Part shown: piece after piece, positions 8,052 through 15,151 of the stretch
Layout of the letters: every line of letters begins with the position of its first letter
Numbering within the stretch: position 1 is the stretch's first letter
Source: Marinomonas mediterranea MMB-1
GTDB taxonomy: Bacteria; Pseudomonadota; Gammaproteobacteria; Pseudomonadales; Marinomonadaceae
DNA: 64,000 nt
Assembly (NCBI RefSeq): GCF_000192865.1
Contig: NC_015276.1
Span: 496,001 to 560,000, forward strand
Direction of reading: 5' to 3'
Translations under genes and position numbers: made by a program
Notes under the pieces: generated by a model
Seen by the model: only the letters and a program-made list of their open reading frames with translations
Databases searched by the model: none
What the model was told of the DNA's origin: nothing

Positions 8052-9644
8052 ATGGGCTCAGTGACAGGGAATTCCGCAATACCTACCCGCGTTAAACGCG
8101 TCTTGCTCGTTAGCTTTTTATTCTTCATTGTTATTATTTATCCGTCATACGTTTATTACGAGTTGCAAAGCAGCTTGCAAAGTAAGGGGGTTGAAGTAAA
8201 GCAATTGCTTCAGTCCAAGATAAATCACATGTTTGACGAAATGGGGCTCGTGCTGACCCTTCCCGAGCTTGAGTGTGACAAGCACACTGTACAAGCTTTA
8301 CGTCGAGCGTCTTTTTATTCTCCCTACTTAACGGAACTTGGGTTATTTAACTCGGAATACCGTGTTTATTGTACTGACTATGGTAAAAGTGACTTTCCTA
8401 TTTTTCGATCTATTCGCAGTCGGATCGAAGCGGCGGACGATCATCGGTCGATGTCTATTGCGCTGTCTAAGTCGATCAAAGAAAGGGCGTTATTTGCCTT
8501 TCTCTATGATGAAAAGCGGCAAATAGGCATCAACGGACTTGCTCCTCCACATGTATTAGAAAACGGTATCGACGGTCTGTTGGGGGATGAATTTGGTTAC
8601 CGTATCGCGGTGGGCTTAGAGGTGTTAGGGCAGCACGACCTTCTAAAAGGAAGTACGTTGATTCGCCCTTACGAATCGTATATTCGATCTCCAGATATTT
8701 TTATATCCGTCGTTGTTAAAGATCGTCATATTGTCACGACCTTGCTCTATCGGTTGCCCATCGCCTTATTGGTTGCGATCTTGCTTTATTGGTCTATCTG
8801 TACTGGGTTTAAAGTGAGAGTGGCGAAGCAAGCTTCTTTTGATAATCGAGTTCGCAAGGCGATAACGAACAGAGATATCGACGTTTATTTCCAGCCGATC
8901 ATTGATATAAAAACAAGCCAAGTGAGTTCGGCAGAGGCCTTAATAAGATGGCAGTCTGAGCGTTTTGGGAATGTAGAACCGACTCGGATTGTTTCTGTCG
9001 CAGCGAAATACGACTTAATGAATGACCTAACAACGATGATTATTCGCAGTGTTGGGGCCGCTTATCGAAACCACAAAGGCGTGCTAGATAATATTTCGAT
9101 CTTTGTAAATGTTGACCTTGCAACGCTATGCAATGACGCTTTTATTGATGACTTGCGAGATCTTTTCTCTCTCTATCCAGAGTTAGAAGGGCGGCTTGGG
9201 CTTGAAACCCATGGTTTGTATTTGTTGTCGGAACTGGAATATCAAACGACTGTCCAGTTAATCAATACAATACGTCAATTTGGCATTGCTATTTCGTTGG
9301 ATGATTTTGGCTTAGGTTATGCCGATACCTCGGTGCTCAAGTCTACTTCCATTGATGTGCTAAAACTAGACCGCCGATTCGTTTCACATTTTAATCGGTA
9401 TGATGTTGCGAATGGCGATATTGTTAAGCAGGCGCTCGTGTTAGCGAATGAGAAAGGGATTGAGTTGGTCGCTGAAGGGGTCGAAACGTCCAATCAAATG
9501 GAGAGACTAACGTCATTGGGGATTCGTTACATTCAAGGTTATCACTACAATCGCGCCTTGCCTGAGAGAGAATTTGTAAAAGTGGCGTTTAAAAATACGA
9601 AAGAGGCTAATAGTTCAAATACACCGAATGCTGATACAGAATAA
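8052..9644 (+). CDS. Membrane c-di-GMP phosphodiesterase with CSS-like periplasmic domain and EAL domain
   Basis: A 530-residue protein: transmembrane helix near 18-35, a periplasmic region of about 190 residues with cysteines in ELECDKH and RVYCTDYG resembling the CSS sensor domain, a second helix near 236-254, then a cytoplasmic EAL domain from about 275. EAL signatures seen: AEALIRW (near 294), NVD, LETHG, DDFGLGYAD, KLDRRF, EGVET and QGYHYNR. Most metal ligands are kept, but the second Glu of the usual ExTE element is Gly. In this family periplasmic cysteine redox state can gate hydrolysis of c-di-GMP. It follows the stress operon, without a promoter I can name. Confidence 0.87.
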   Translation: MGSVTGNSAIPTRVKRVLLVSFLFFIVIIYPSYVYYELQSSLQSKGVEVKQLLQSKINHMFDEMGLVLTLPELECDKHTVQALRRASFYSPYLTELGLFNSEYRVYCTDYGKSDFPIFRSIRSRIEAADDHRSMSIALSKSIKERALFAFLYDEKRQIGINGLAPPHVLENGIDGLLGDEFGYRIAVGLEVLGQHDLLKGSTLIRPYESYIRSPDIFISVVVKDRHIVTTLLYRLPIALLVAILLYWSICTGFKVRVAKQASFDNRVRKAITNRDIDVYFQPIIDIKTSQVSSAEALIRWQSERFGNVEPTRIVSVAAKYDLMNDLTTMIIRSVGAAYRNHKGVLDNISIFVNVDLATLCNDAFIDDLRDLFSLYPELEGRLGLETHGLYLLSELEYQTTVQLINTIRQFGIAISLDDFGLGYADTSVLKSTSIDVLKLDRRFVSHFNRYDVANGDIVKQALVLANEKGIELVAEGVETSNQMERLTSLGIRYIQGYHYNRALPEREFVKVAFKNTKEANSSNTPNADTE

Positions 9645-9708
9645 AGAATTGAATTGTCGTTAAGACTTACCTATCCTCTCGTTCTGTATTTAATAAGAGT
9701 GTCTAAAA

Positions 9709-10059
9709 ATGGCTAAGTTGGTGTTTCGTCTAAAAAATGTGCCTGATGACGAGGTAAATGAAATTCGTCAGTTGCTAGACGAGCGCGATATTCCATTTTA
9801 TGAAACCAGCGCGGGGCGCTGGCAAATTTCCCTTGCTGGAATATGGGTTAAAGACAATCAGCTAGCGATAAAAGCAAGGCAGTTGATTGTGGAAGATCAG
9901 AATATGAGAGCCCTTGCTGCCGTGCCAATCAGTAAAAAAGACTGGATTGTCGGTGTTCTTCAACACGCACGGCACAATCCAGTAGAGATGATTTTTACTA
10001 TTGCCGCTATTGCGATGGTTCTGGGTTTATCACTCTTTCCTTTTTTCTTGGCGACCTAA
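9709..10059 (+). CDS. DUF6164 family small membrane protein
   Basis: A 116-residue protein beginning MAKLVFRLKNVPDDE, with FYETSAGRWQISLAGIWV in the middle and one C-terminal transmembrane helix (MIFTIAAIAMVLGLSLFPFFL, near 94-114). The pattern fits the DUF6164 family, which has no known function. The soluble N-terminal part looks like a small alpha/beta domain. It stands alone between an EAL gene and a convergent CBS gene; the stop codon falls inside a terminator-like hairpin. Confidence 0.75.
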   Translation: MAKLVFRLKNVPDDEVNEIRQLLDERDIPFYETSAGRWQISLAGIWVKDNQLAIKARQLIVEDQNMRALAAVPISKKDWIVGVLQHARHNPVEMIFTIAAIAMVLGLSLFPFFLAT

Positions 10060-10080
10060 TGCCTTTAGATCGCCTTTCTT
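10050..10080 (+). terminator. Hairpin terminator after the DUF6164 gene
   Basis: Stem GGCGACCTAA (10050-10059) pairs with TTAGATCGCC (10065-10074) with one mismatch, followed by TTTCTTTC. It overlaps the stop codon of the DUF6164 gene. Confidence 0.6.
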
Positions 10081-10102
10081 TCGTATAACCTCTCAGCCTG
10101 TT

Positions 10103-10123
10103 GTGCCTGTCCTAGACAGGCAC
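10103..10123 (-). terminator. Perfect short hairpin at the end of the CBS gene
   Basis: GTGCCTGTC (10103-10111), loop CTA, GACAGGCAC (10115-10123). The loop is the TAG stop of the CBS gene. No clear T-tract follows on the minus strand, so this may be a weak terminator or an mRNA 3' end stabiliser. Confidence 0.45.
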
Positions 10124-10528
10124 TGCTAATTCCAAGTCTTCCAAAAGTGCTTGGGTAACATGGCGGCGAGTGATAATACCAATAATTTCTTCGCCTTCGA
10201 CGACAGGATAAACCTTTGGTTTTGGCTCTGACATCATCTTTGCGATTTCCATAATGTGATCATTGGGTTTGACACTCAATGGGTTCGTTTTCATTACCGT
10301 TTCTACTTTACGCGGCTCCTCGCTGTAATAAGCGCTTTGCATCAAAGCGGGCAAAATATCCTGCTCCGATACAAAGCCAATTAAATGGCCGTTGGCGTCG
10401 GCAACTGGCGCGCCCGGTAATTTTCGCTGCGCTAGTCCTTTTACGCAATCCGCGATGCTGGTCTCTGGATGAACAAAGAAAGTATCACGGGACATTACAT
10501 CGCGTACTAACAATGATCCTGTTTTCAT
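10112..10528 (-). CDS. CBS domain pair protein
   Basis: A 138-residue stand-alone protein made of two CBS domains: the first around residues 8-65 (VRDVMSRDTFFVHPETSIADCVKGL, split by PGAPVADANGHLIGFVSEQDIL) and the second around 76-132 (VETVMKTNPLSVKPNDHIMEIAKMM, ending GIITRRHVTQALL). Such pairs bind adenine nucleotides and regulate partners; no catalytic domain is attached. The partner is not evident from the neighbours. The ATG has GGAGGGTGAG upstream. The gene is monocistronic. Confidence 0.9.
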   Translation of the reverse strand: MKTGSLLVRDVMSRDTFFVHPETSIADCVKGLAQRKLPGAPVADANGHLIGFVSEQDILPALMQSAYYSEEPRKVETVMKTNPLSVKPNDHIMEIAKMMSEPKPKVYPVVEGEEIIGIITRRHVTQALLEDLELAVPV

Positions 10529-10617
10529 GACTCACCCTCCATTACAGTCTCTATTCGTTAGTGTAGGGTGAGAAATGAAGATTTGCCTTATCTTGTCAGT
10601 ATTTTTTCGGAAAAACG

Positions 10618-11610
10618 TTATGAGGTCGACAGTTCCGTTTTATTTAATGCGTTTTTCTTAGAGGCTTTATTAGCAAGGTTGGCCGTAATGAATTGCACCG
10701 AAATAGCAGAAAATACCACCACACCAATACCGAACAAACTGAATAGATCGGCGTTAGCTGAGTAAATCAAATCGCTCCAAAGTCCAATAGAGACGCACAC
10801 TTCTGTCAGAATAAACGCGGTAATTGGCGTCAGGGCGATTGCCGCGCTGACTTGTACTGTTTGCCAGTAACGCATGGCTTGTGAGAAAGCACCGTAGGCA
10901 ATTAAGGTGTTTACACAACAAAATATCACCACCAGTGCGTCAGTCCCTGAAAGTGTCAATAGCTTGCTGGGAGTCGAAAATGGCAACATCACGATGCTTG
11001 CATAGACATAGATGGCCAACAAGATATTGGAGGACGACAGCTTGCTAAAGAGTGACTTCTGAAGCAATGCATACGAGGCCCAAGCCATAGAAGACACTTG
11101 AACGATAAGAAAGCCGATACCCATCGAGCCAAAGTCGACACTGTTTGCGCCGAAACTTTGTTCTAAGATGGGGTGAAAGAAGATCGCCATGCCGATGAAA
11201 ATTACGGCAAAGCAGCCCCACTGCTGCCAGTGTATTTTTTCTTTCAGTAAGAAAAAGCCACCTAAAGCTAAAAATAGGGGCGCGAGCTGAAAGCTCAGTT
11301 GAGCAGCCCCAGGGTGCATATAGTCTAAGCTCACCACGAAGGTGGTATAGTTAGTAATGAGCAGCGTACCTGCCGCTATCAAACGTAGCCAGTCAGAGCG
11401 CGTTAGTTGTTTGAATTCGTGAAGTTTCTTAAACTTCCACTGAAACATAAAGACGACAATAGCGGCGAATAAAAAGCGAGTCCAAGTTAGTGTCACTGCA
11501 TCAGAGAAACCGGTTGTCAGCTTCAGAGCAATGGGTAGCATTCCCCAAAATAGAACAGTGACTGAACTAAAAGTCAGGCCTAACAAAAATAGCCTTTTCG
11601 CGTTTTGCAT
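10618..11610 (-). CDS. EamA-type drug/metabolite transporter (DMT superfamily)
   Basis: A 330-residue inner-membrane transporter with about ten helices in two EamA repeats, starting with FLLGLTFSSVTVLFWGMLPIA and including TWTRFLFAAIVVFMFQW and HPGAAQLSFQLAPLFLALGG. The substrate is not predictable; relatives export amino acids or metabolites. The tail after the last helix (ANLANKASKKNALNKTELS) is basic and cytoplasmic. It lies 89 bases upstream of the CBS gene on the same strand, but that gene has its own ribosome site and a possible promoter, so an operon is uncertain. Confidence 0.88.
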   Translation of the reverse strand: MQNAKRLFLLGLTFSSVTVLFWGMLPIALKLTTGFSDAVTLTWTRFLFAAIVVFMFQWKFKKLHEFKQLTRSDWLRLIAAGTLLITNYTTFVVSLDYMHPGAAQLSFQLAPLFLALGGFFLLKEKIHWQQWGCFAVIFIGMAIFFHPILEQSFGANSVDFGSMGIGFLIVQVSSMAWASYALLQKSLFSKLSSSNILLAIYVYASIVMLPFSTPSKLLTLSGTDALVVIFCCVNTLIAYGAFSQAMRYWQTVQVSAAIALTPITAFILTEVCVSIGLWSDLIYSANADLFSLFGIGVVVFSAISVQFITANLANKASKKNALNKTELSTS

Positions 11611-11829
11611 GTCCTTAATCTCTCATTTATGTGGGTTGGAAAACCTCTAAAAATCAATCATGCAGGGAGTAGCGAATTTTATCCAATGCATAATGGTTCT
11701 TACCACTATGCATAAAGTGAATTTAAGTGAGAATCAATCATCAAAAAGGACAGAAGTGAACACCGTATTCGCAGGCACTTAAAGCTGTTGTATACTGTAC
11801 GCTCCAATCATGGGTATTCAGGACAAACA

Positions 11830-12840
11830 TTGAAACAAAAGCACAGCTCAAAGCGAACTCGCGAATCGAACACATTGGGGCTTCATCCAAGGAACCCTCA
11901 TCGATCTCGATATGATTTTGCTTTGTTAGTGGATTCTTTTCCTGAGCTCGCCCAGTATGTGTTTAAGAACCAATACGGCTCTGAAACCATTCACTTCTCA
12001 GATCCTGACGCCGTTCGAGCGCTTAACAGCGCACTATTGAACCATTTTTATGGCATTAGTTTTTGGGATATTCCTAAAGGCTTTTTGTGCCCACCGATAC
12101 CAGGTCGAGCGGATTATATTCATCACTTGGCGGATTTACTGGCGCAGAGCAACAATGGCACCATCCCACGAGGAAAACGGGTGAAAGCCTTAGATGTGGG
12201 CGTGGGAGCGAATTGTGTCTATCCGATTGTCGGTTATAAAGAATATGGCTGGCAATTTGTGGGTGTCGATGCGAATAGTGTCGCTGTTATGGCTGCGAGT
12301 GAAATTGTTAAAGCCAACGGTTCATTGAAAAAAGCCATTAAAATTCGTCAACAGCCAGATAATATGCATGTTTTTCAAAATGTCTGGGCAGAAGGCGAGC
12401 GTTTTGACGTCACCCTATGCAATCCACCTTTCCATACCAGTGAAGCCAGTATGGAAAAAGAAAATACACGTAAACGAAATGGCTTAAAAGCGCGAAAAAG
12501 TGGTCAAATGGACAACCAGCGAGAGCATGCCGATACGCAAGCACCGTTGAACTTTGGTGGGCAATCCGCTGAACTGTGGTGCGATGGCGGCGAAGCTGGG
12601 TTTATTTCCAGAATGATTCAAGAAAGTGTCGCAGTGAAAGATCAGTGCTTTTGGTTCACGTCGTTAGTATCTAGACAGGCCAACTTACCAGCCTTGAGAG
12701 CACTGCTTAAAAAAGTGAACGTGCAGCAGATAAAAGAAGTCGAAATGGCACAGGGTCAGAAAGTCAGCCGATTTATTGCTTGGAGTTTCTTGGAGAGCGA
12801 TCAAATCGATTATTGGCAAGCCAATTACTGGAACAGCTAG
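11830..12840 (+). CDS. rlmF: 23S rRNA (adenine-1618-N6)-methyltransferase RlmF
   Basis: SAM-dependent enzyme that methylates A1618 of 23S rRNA. Family hallmarks are clear: GLHPRNPHRSRYDFALL near the start, GFLCPPIPGRADYIHHLADLL, the SAM site LDVGVGANCVYPI, and the catalytic NPPF in VTLCNPPFHTS. The start chosen is TTG 11830, with AGGA six bases upstream; this leaves about 17 residues before the GLHPRN motif, near the usual length. A TTG at 11788 in frame would add 14 residues of no family character. Monocistronic, followed by a shared terminator. Confidence 0.92.
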   Translation: MKQKHSSKRTRESNTLGLHPRNPHRSRYDFALLVDSFPELAQYVFKNQYGSETIHFSDPDAVRALNSALLNHFYGISFWDIPKGFLCPPIPGRADYIHHLADLLAQSNNGTIPRGKRVKALDVGVGANCVYPIVGYKEYGWQFVGVDANSVAVMAASEIVKANGSLKKAIKIRQQPDNMHVFQNVWAEGERFDVTLCNPPFHTSEASMEKENTRKRNGLKARKSGQMDNQREHADTQAPLNFGGQSAELWCDGGEAGFISRMIQESVAVKDQCFWFTSLVSRQANLPALRALLKKVNVQQIKEVEMAQGQKVSRFIAWSFLESDQIDYWQANYWNS

Positions 12841-12880
12841 TGCCTAAAAGACTAAACAGTCTAAAAACTGAAAAGTGCCT

Positions 12881-12931
12881 AAAGCGCCATAAACCAAGAA
12901 TAAGTCAACACTTATGGGTCTACGGCGCTTT
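12881..12931. terminator. Bidirectional terminator between rlmF and psuG
   Basis: AAAGCGCC (12881-12888) pairs with GGCGCTTT (12924-12931), with an inner hairpin ATAAGT/ACTTAT. T-rich sequence follows on the plus strand, and the convergent psuG gene ends at 12951. Confidence 0.6.
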
Positions 12932-12950
12932 ATTTGCCTAAAAAAACCGC

Positions 12951-13862
12951 TTATTTGCTGAGTTCAATGGCAATATTCGCGGCTAAGCGGGCATTATTGA
13001 AAACCAGTTGAATGTTGCTTGCTAGACTGTTCCCTCCCGTTAGCTCTGCAACGCGCGCCAGTAAGAATGGCGTCGACTCCTTGCCACCGATACCTTGCTC
13101 TTCTAACTCATTTAGCGCTTGCTCAATCGCCTTGTCGATGGTTTCTTTATGCATCGCAAACTCTTCTGGAATGGGGTTGGCAATTACCGCTCCGCCTTTC
13201 AAGTTCATTGCCCACTTAGCACTTAAGAAGTCTGCAATCTGTTTTGCTGATGTAAGGTTGTAATCAACGGTTTGGTCACTTTCACGTGTATAGAAGGCTG
13301 GCAGAGCGTCCGTGTTATAGCCTAAAACAGGCACGCCCTGTGTTTCCAAATATTCACGGGTTAGTGCTAAATCTAAGATGGATTTTGCACCAGCACAGAC
13401 CACGGCAACGTCGGTTTGAGCAAGCTCTTGTAAATCGGCTGAAATGTCGAAGGTTTTATGCGCTCCACGGTGCACACCGCCGATGCCGCCTGTCGCAAAC
13501 ACTTTGATGCCCGCCATCGCGGCAACAATCATCGTTGCGGCAACCGTCGTCGCACCATGCTGCTTTTGTGCAACAACAAAGGGTAAATCTCGACGAGAGC
13601 ATTTTGTGACCGAAAGCCCTGCTTTTGCCAAGGTTTCAATTTCTGAGTTGCTAAGACCCGCTTTTAAGCGTCCATCAATAATGGCAATTGTGGCGGGAAC
13701 TGCGCCGTTATCGCGGATCACTTGTTCGACTTTTTTAGCGGTTTCTGCGTTTTCTGGCCAAGGCATTCCGTGAGAAATAATTGTGCTTTCAAGCGCGACC
13801 ACAGGTTTGCCTTTGGCGACGGCGTCGGCAACGTCAGGGTGAATATCTAAGTACTGATTCAT
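12951..13862 (-). CDS. psuG: Pseudouridine-5'-phosphate glycosidase
   Basis: Cleaves pseudouridine 5'-phosphate to uracil and ribose 5-phosphate, the second step of pseudouridine breakdown. At 303 residues it matches the family length. Visible signatures: ALESTIISHGMPWPEN near 28-43, LPFVVAQKQHGATTVAATM, TGGIGGVHRGAH, and NPIPEEFAMH towards the C-terminus. The start overlaps the stop of the kinase gene upstream by four bases, so the pair is translated together, kinase first. No pseudouridine transporter is adjacent, unlike some enteric loci. Confidence 0.95.
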   Translation of the reverse strand: MNQYLDIHPDVADAVAKGKPVVALESTIISHGMPWPENAETAKKVEQVIRDNGAVPATIAIIDGRLKAGLSNSEIETLAKAGLSVTKCSRRDLPFVVAQKQHGATTVAATMIVAAMAGIKVFATGGIGGVHRGAHKTFDISADLQELAQTDVAVVCAGAKSILDLALTREYLETQGVPVLGYNTDALPAFYTRESDQTVDYNLTSAKQIADFLSAKWAMNLKGGAVIANPIPEEFAMHKETIDKAIEQALNELEEQGIGGKESTPFLLARVAELTGGNSLASNIQLVFNNARLAANIAIELSK

Positions 13863-14956
13863 AATGATTCTATCCCGTGATTAACATGTTCGTTTGTTAG
13901 GTTCGGATGGTTTGCATCCGCTGATTCTAATGTGAGCGCAGCGCAAGCCGCGGCAAAGTGAAGGCTCTTTTCAATTGAATGGTCTTGCTGTCGCGCGTGT
14001 AAAAAGCCCGCGATGAGCGCATCGCCCGCGCCGCTGTCGCTCACTGGGCTTGAAGGAAGACATGTTTGGCTAAAGCAAGTGTGTTCAGAAGCATAGAGCA
14101 CGCCTTGATTTCCTAGGCTCAACAGCACTTGCTGTACGCCTTGTTCTAAGAGCAGCTTAGCAAGCTTTGTTTGATCCTGCTCGTCTGAGTCTAGAATGGC
14201 TCTTGCTTCGTCTTGATTCACTTTTAACACAGAGAGCTTTGATAAGATGGGTCGTAGTCTAATGGCTTTAGTGGCAGACACCGCATCGGCACACCAAGTC
14301 GTCTTTAGCGTCAGTGTGGCAAGCCATCTAATAGTATCTTCGCTTAGGTTTGCGTCTAAAATGATGTGCCCTGCTGATTGCAGTAGCGGCATTTTTGTTT
14401 GTAAGCGTTCTGGGGAAAGCTGGTCTACTATGCGCATGTCGGCAATGGCTGCATTCAGCTCTCCGACTTCATTATTAATTGCAAGATAGGTGCTGGTGGG
14501 TAATTGCTCGTGGCGGATTAGGTCTTGAGTATTGACGCCAGCGTCACGTGTCCGCTCGTTAATCCACTCGCCATTTTGATCTTCACCAATTAAAGCAACG
14601 AGGTGAACATTTTCCCCGAGTCTTGCAAGGTTCTCAGCTATGTTTCTTCCGACACCGCCCGGACTTTGGCTAACGAAGCCGGGATTAGAATCTGACATCT
14701 TTAATGCATTCGACGAACGTCCGTTGATATCAATATTTGCGCCGCCTATGACAACAAACGGATTTTCACTGGCAAGCATGTACCCTTTACCAAGAATGTA
14801 TCCTTGCCGAGTTAGCCGCATGATATGGCCCGCCAAAGATTCACGACTCATGCCAATTCGATTTGCTAGTGTTTGTTGTGACGCTAGAGGGTCTTGTCTG
14901 ATCGCCTCTAAAACCGTTGATTCCTGATCTGTCATCGTAGCCTGCGCTGTATCCAT
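13859..14956 (-). CDS. psuK: Pseudouridine kinase (PfkB family) with N-terminal HTH domain
   Basis: Probably phosphorylates pseudouridine for PsuG. Residues about 10-58 form a winged-helix HTH (VLEAIRQDPLASQQTLANRIGMSRESLAGHIMRL, in segments), followed by a PfkB ribokinase fold: GGANIDINGRS, SPGGVGRNIAENLARLG, and the C-terminal catalytic SDSGAGDALIAGFL. At 365 residues it is like E. coli YeiI, longer than plain PsuK by the DNA-binding domain. Position directly before psuG supports pseudouridine as substrate. The HTH suggests it represses its own operon; a doubled palindrome lies 17-47 bases upstream of the start. Confidence 0.9.
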   Translation of the reverse strand: MDTAQATMTDQESTVLEAIRQDPLASQQTLANRIGMSRESLAGHIMRLTRQGYILGKGYMLASENPFVVIGGANIDINGRSSNALKMSDSNPGFVSQSPGGVGRNIAENLARLGENVHLVALIGEDQNGEWINERTRDAGVNTQDLIRHEQLPTSTYLAINNEVGELNAAIADMRIVDQLSPERLQTKMPLLQSAGHIILDANLSEDTIRWLATLTLKTTWCADAVSATKAIRLRPILSKLSVLKVNQDEARAILDSDEQDQTKLAKLLLEQGVQQVLLSLGNQGVLYASEHTCFSQTCLPSSPVSDSGAGDALIAGFLHARQQDHSIEKSLHFAAACAALTLESADANHPNLTNEHVNHGIESL

Positions 14957-14972
14957 GAACGATATCTAGAAA

Positions 14973-15003
14973 ATAACAAATGTTAATAATTATAACAAAT
15001 GTT
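14973..15003. promoter_or_regulatory. Candidate operator of the HTH-kinase: two copies of ATAACAAATGTT
   Basis: The 12-base sequence ATAACAAATGTT occurs exactly twice, at 14973-14984 and 14992-15003, offset by 19 bases. Each copy contains the palindrome AACA-AA-TGTT. They sit in the AT-rich gap just before psuK, where a repressor of psuK-psuG would bind. Recognition by the PsuK HTH is inference. Confidence 0.6.
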
Positions 15004-15151
15004 TTAATTCGATGTGTTTGTGAATTTTTAGGAAGAAGTCTGGTCATATTTAATGAACTGAGTATCAAGATAAAACCGTGTTTTTTTGTATAGAATGGTA
15101 TTTAATTAGGTTATCAAATTTGGTCTGCTGCATTTAGTAAAGGGAGCCTTT

